Origin: Pseudomonadota bacterium
GTDB lineage: Bacteria > Pseudomonadota > Gammaproteobacteria > Burkholderiales > Burkholderiaceae_D
Assembly: GCA_023422955.1 (NCBI GenBank)
Contig: JAFAGG010000032.1
Coordinates: 1 to 32,600 of the forward strand
Length of the DNA stretch: 32,600 bases
Reading direction: 5' to 3'
Notes under the pieces: model-generated
The model's input: the letters and a program-made list of their open reading frames with translations, nothing else
Database searches by the model: none
Told to the model about the DNA's origin: nothing
Made by a program: the position numbers and the translations under genes
Shown here: piece after piece, positions 32,120 through 32,600 of the stretch
How the letters are laid out: each line of letters opens with the position of its first letter
How positions within the stretch are numbered: the stretch's first letter is position 1

Positions 32120-32527
32120 GAGGCGTCTCCTGGAAGAAGATGAGATTTGCATGACCGTGCAAGGCCATGCCAGACGACTACTGCACTTCGAACCAGGGAT
32201 CTATCTTAACCAATAGACTGGAAAAACGGCGTGAGGTTCGGTGAATTCGAGAGGTGAAATGCTGCCTGCTGCGGAAAAGCTTTTTCTGGCATTTTCAGTT
32301 TTTGGAATAACATTTCGTTTTTGAAGAGACTGAATTTCAAAAGCTTGAAGGGCGCTTCTTAAGGAGGAGGTGCGGCAGGCACAGCGCATAGCTTGAGAGC
32401 ATGCCCGGTGTCCCAACCTGATGGCTGACAAAAGCAGTTATTTAGCAGTCATTTATTAGACTTATCCAGAAAAAGAACCTAAGCAGTCTTCAAGCGGTCT
32501 GGACCAGTAAGAACAAAGGAATAGATG
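32120..32527. other. Intergenic region, nothing recognised
   Basis: About 400 AT-richer bases hold no supported gene. A 76-residue minus-strand frame (32201-32431) has no ribosome site and biased composition. The promoters of the lipoprotein gene and of the gene at the window end must lie here. Confidence 0.5.
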
Positions 32528-32600
32528 ATGCCGACTGATAAGAAAAAGCATTTCGCCGCCGGTCTTGCGATAGCTGTTTTGGTATATCCCCTGTTGGGCC
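32528..32600 (+). CDS. Partial membrane protein cut by the window end
   Basis: The frame begins MPTDKKKHFAAGLAIAVLVY and stays open to the last base. A basic start followed by a hydrophobic segment indicates an N-terminal membrane anchor. AAAGGA precedes the ATG at 32528 by seven bases; an adjacent ATG (32525) is possible. KKKHFAAGL-type openings occur in small phage or periplasmic proteins, but the fragment is too short for a call. Confidence 0.55.
   Translation, partial: MPTDKKKHFAAGLAIAVLVYPLLG

Overview
The window looks like chromosome of a betaproteobacterium, most likely Burkholderiales and probably Oxalobacteraceae (Herminiimonas/Collimonas/Janthinobacterium type). This rests on gene order and protein style, not on a database search. 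The order spoT-rpoZ-gmk-yicC followed by rph-rdgB-hemW, and glnA-glnL-glnG with an NtrC site and a sigma-54 promoter, are both typical of that group.

Layout. Bases 1-23677 are ordinary, moderately GC-rich core genome. It holds prfC; a rhodanese-like protein; the nitrogen-control block glnA - DUF4124 protein - glnL (ntrB) - glnG (ntrC); a structured leader with a small conserved-looking gene; exonuclease III; an ExoD-like membrane protein; a glycosyltransferase-like protein; rlmJ; greB and a DUF3422 protein. Then come the leftward block spoT, rpoZ, gmk, yicC and the rightward block of Ser/Thr kinase, PP2C phosphatase, rph, rdgB and hemW, ending in tRNA-Ser(UGA).

Bases 23658-30900 are a compact integrated element of about 7.2 kb, inserted into the 3' end of tRNA-Ser. 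It is bounded by an exact 20-bp direct repeat of the tRNA 3' end. Just inside both ends lies the same pair of ACCACACAC repeats at 13-bp spacing, which look like integrase arm sites. The element encodes a tyrosine integrase, a serine resolvase/invertase, a ParB-like protein, a homologue of the podoviral (T7 gp14-type) internal virion protein that appears to start at an AUU codon, a duplicated pair of small genes, several unknown proteins and a 51-residue reading frame with its own terminator. No capsid, portal, terminase or replication gene is visible. Intact ends, an intact integrase and one isolated virion-type gene make a small phage satellite of a T7-like helper the most interesting reading; a shrunken prophage is the main alternative.

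Bases 30901-32600 return to host-like sequence: a secreted degenerate SNase-fold protein, a CzcE-like lipoprotein with a clear terminator, and the first codons of a membrane protein cut off by the window end.
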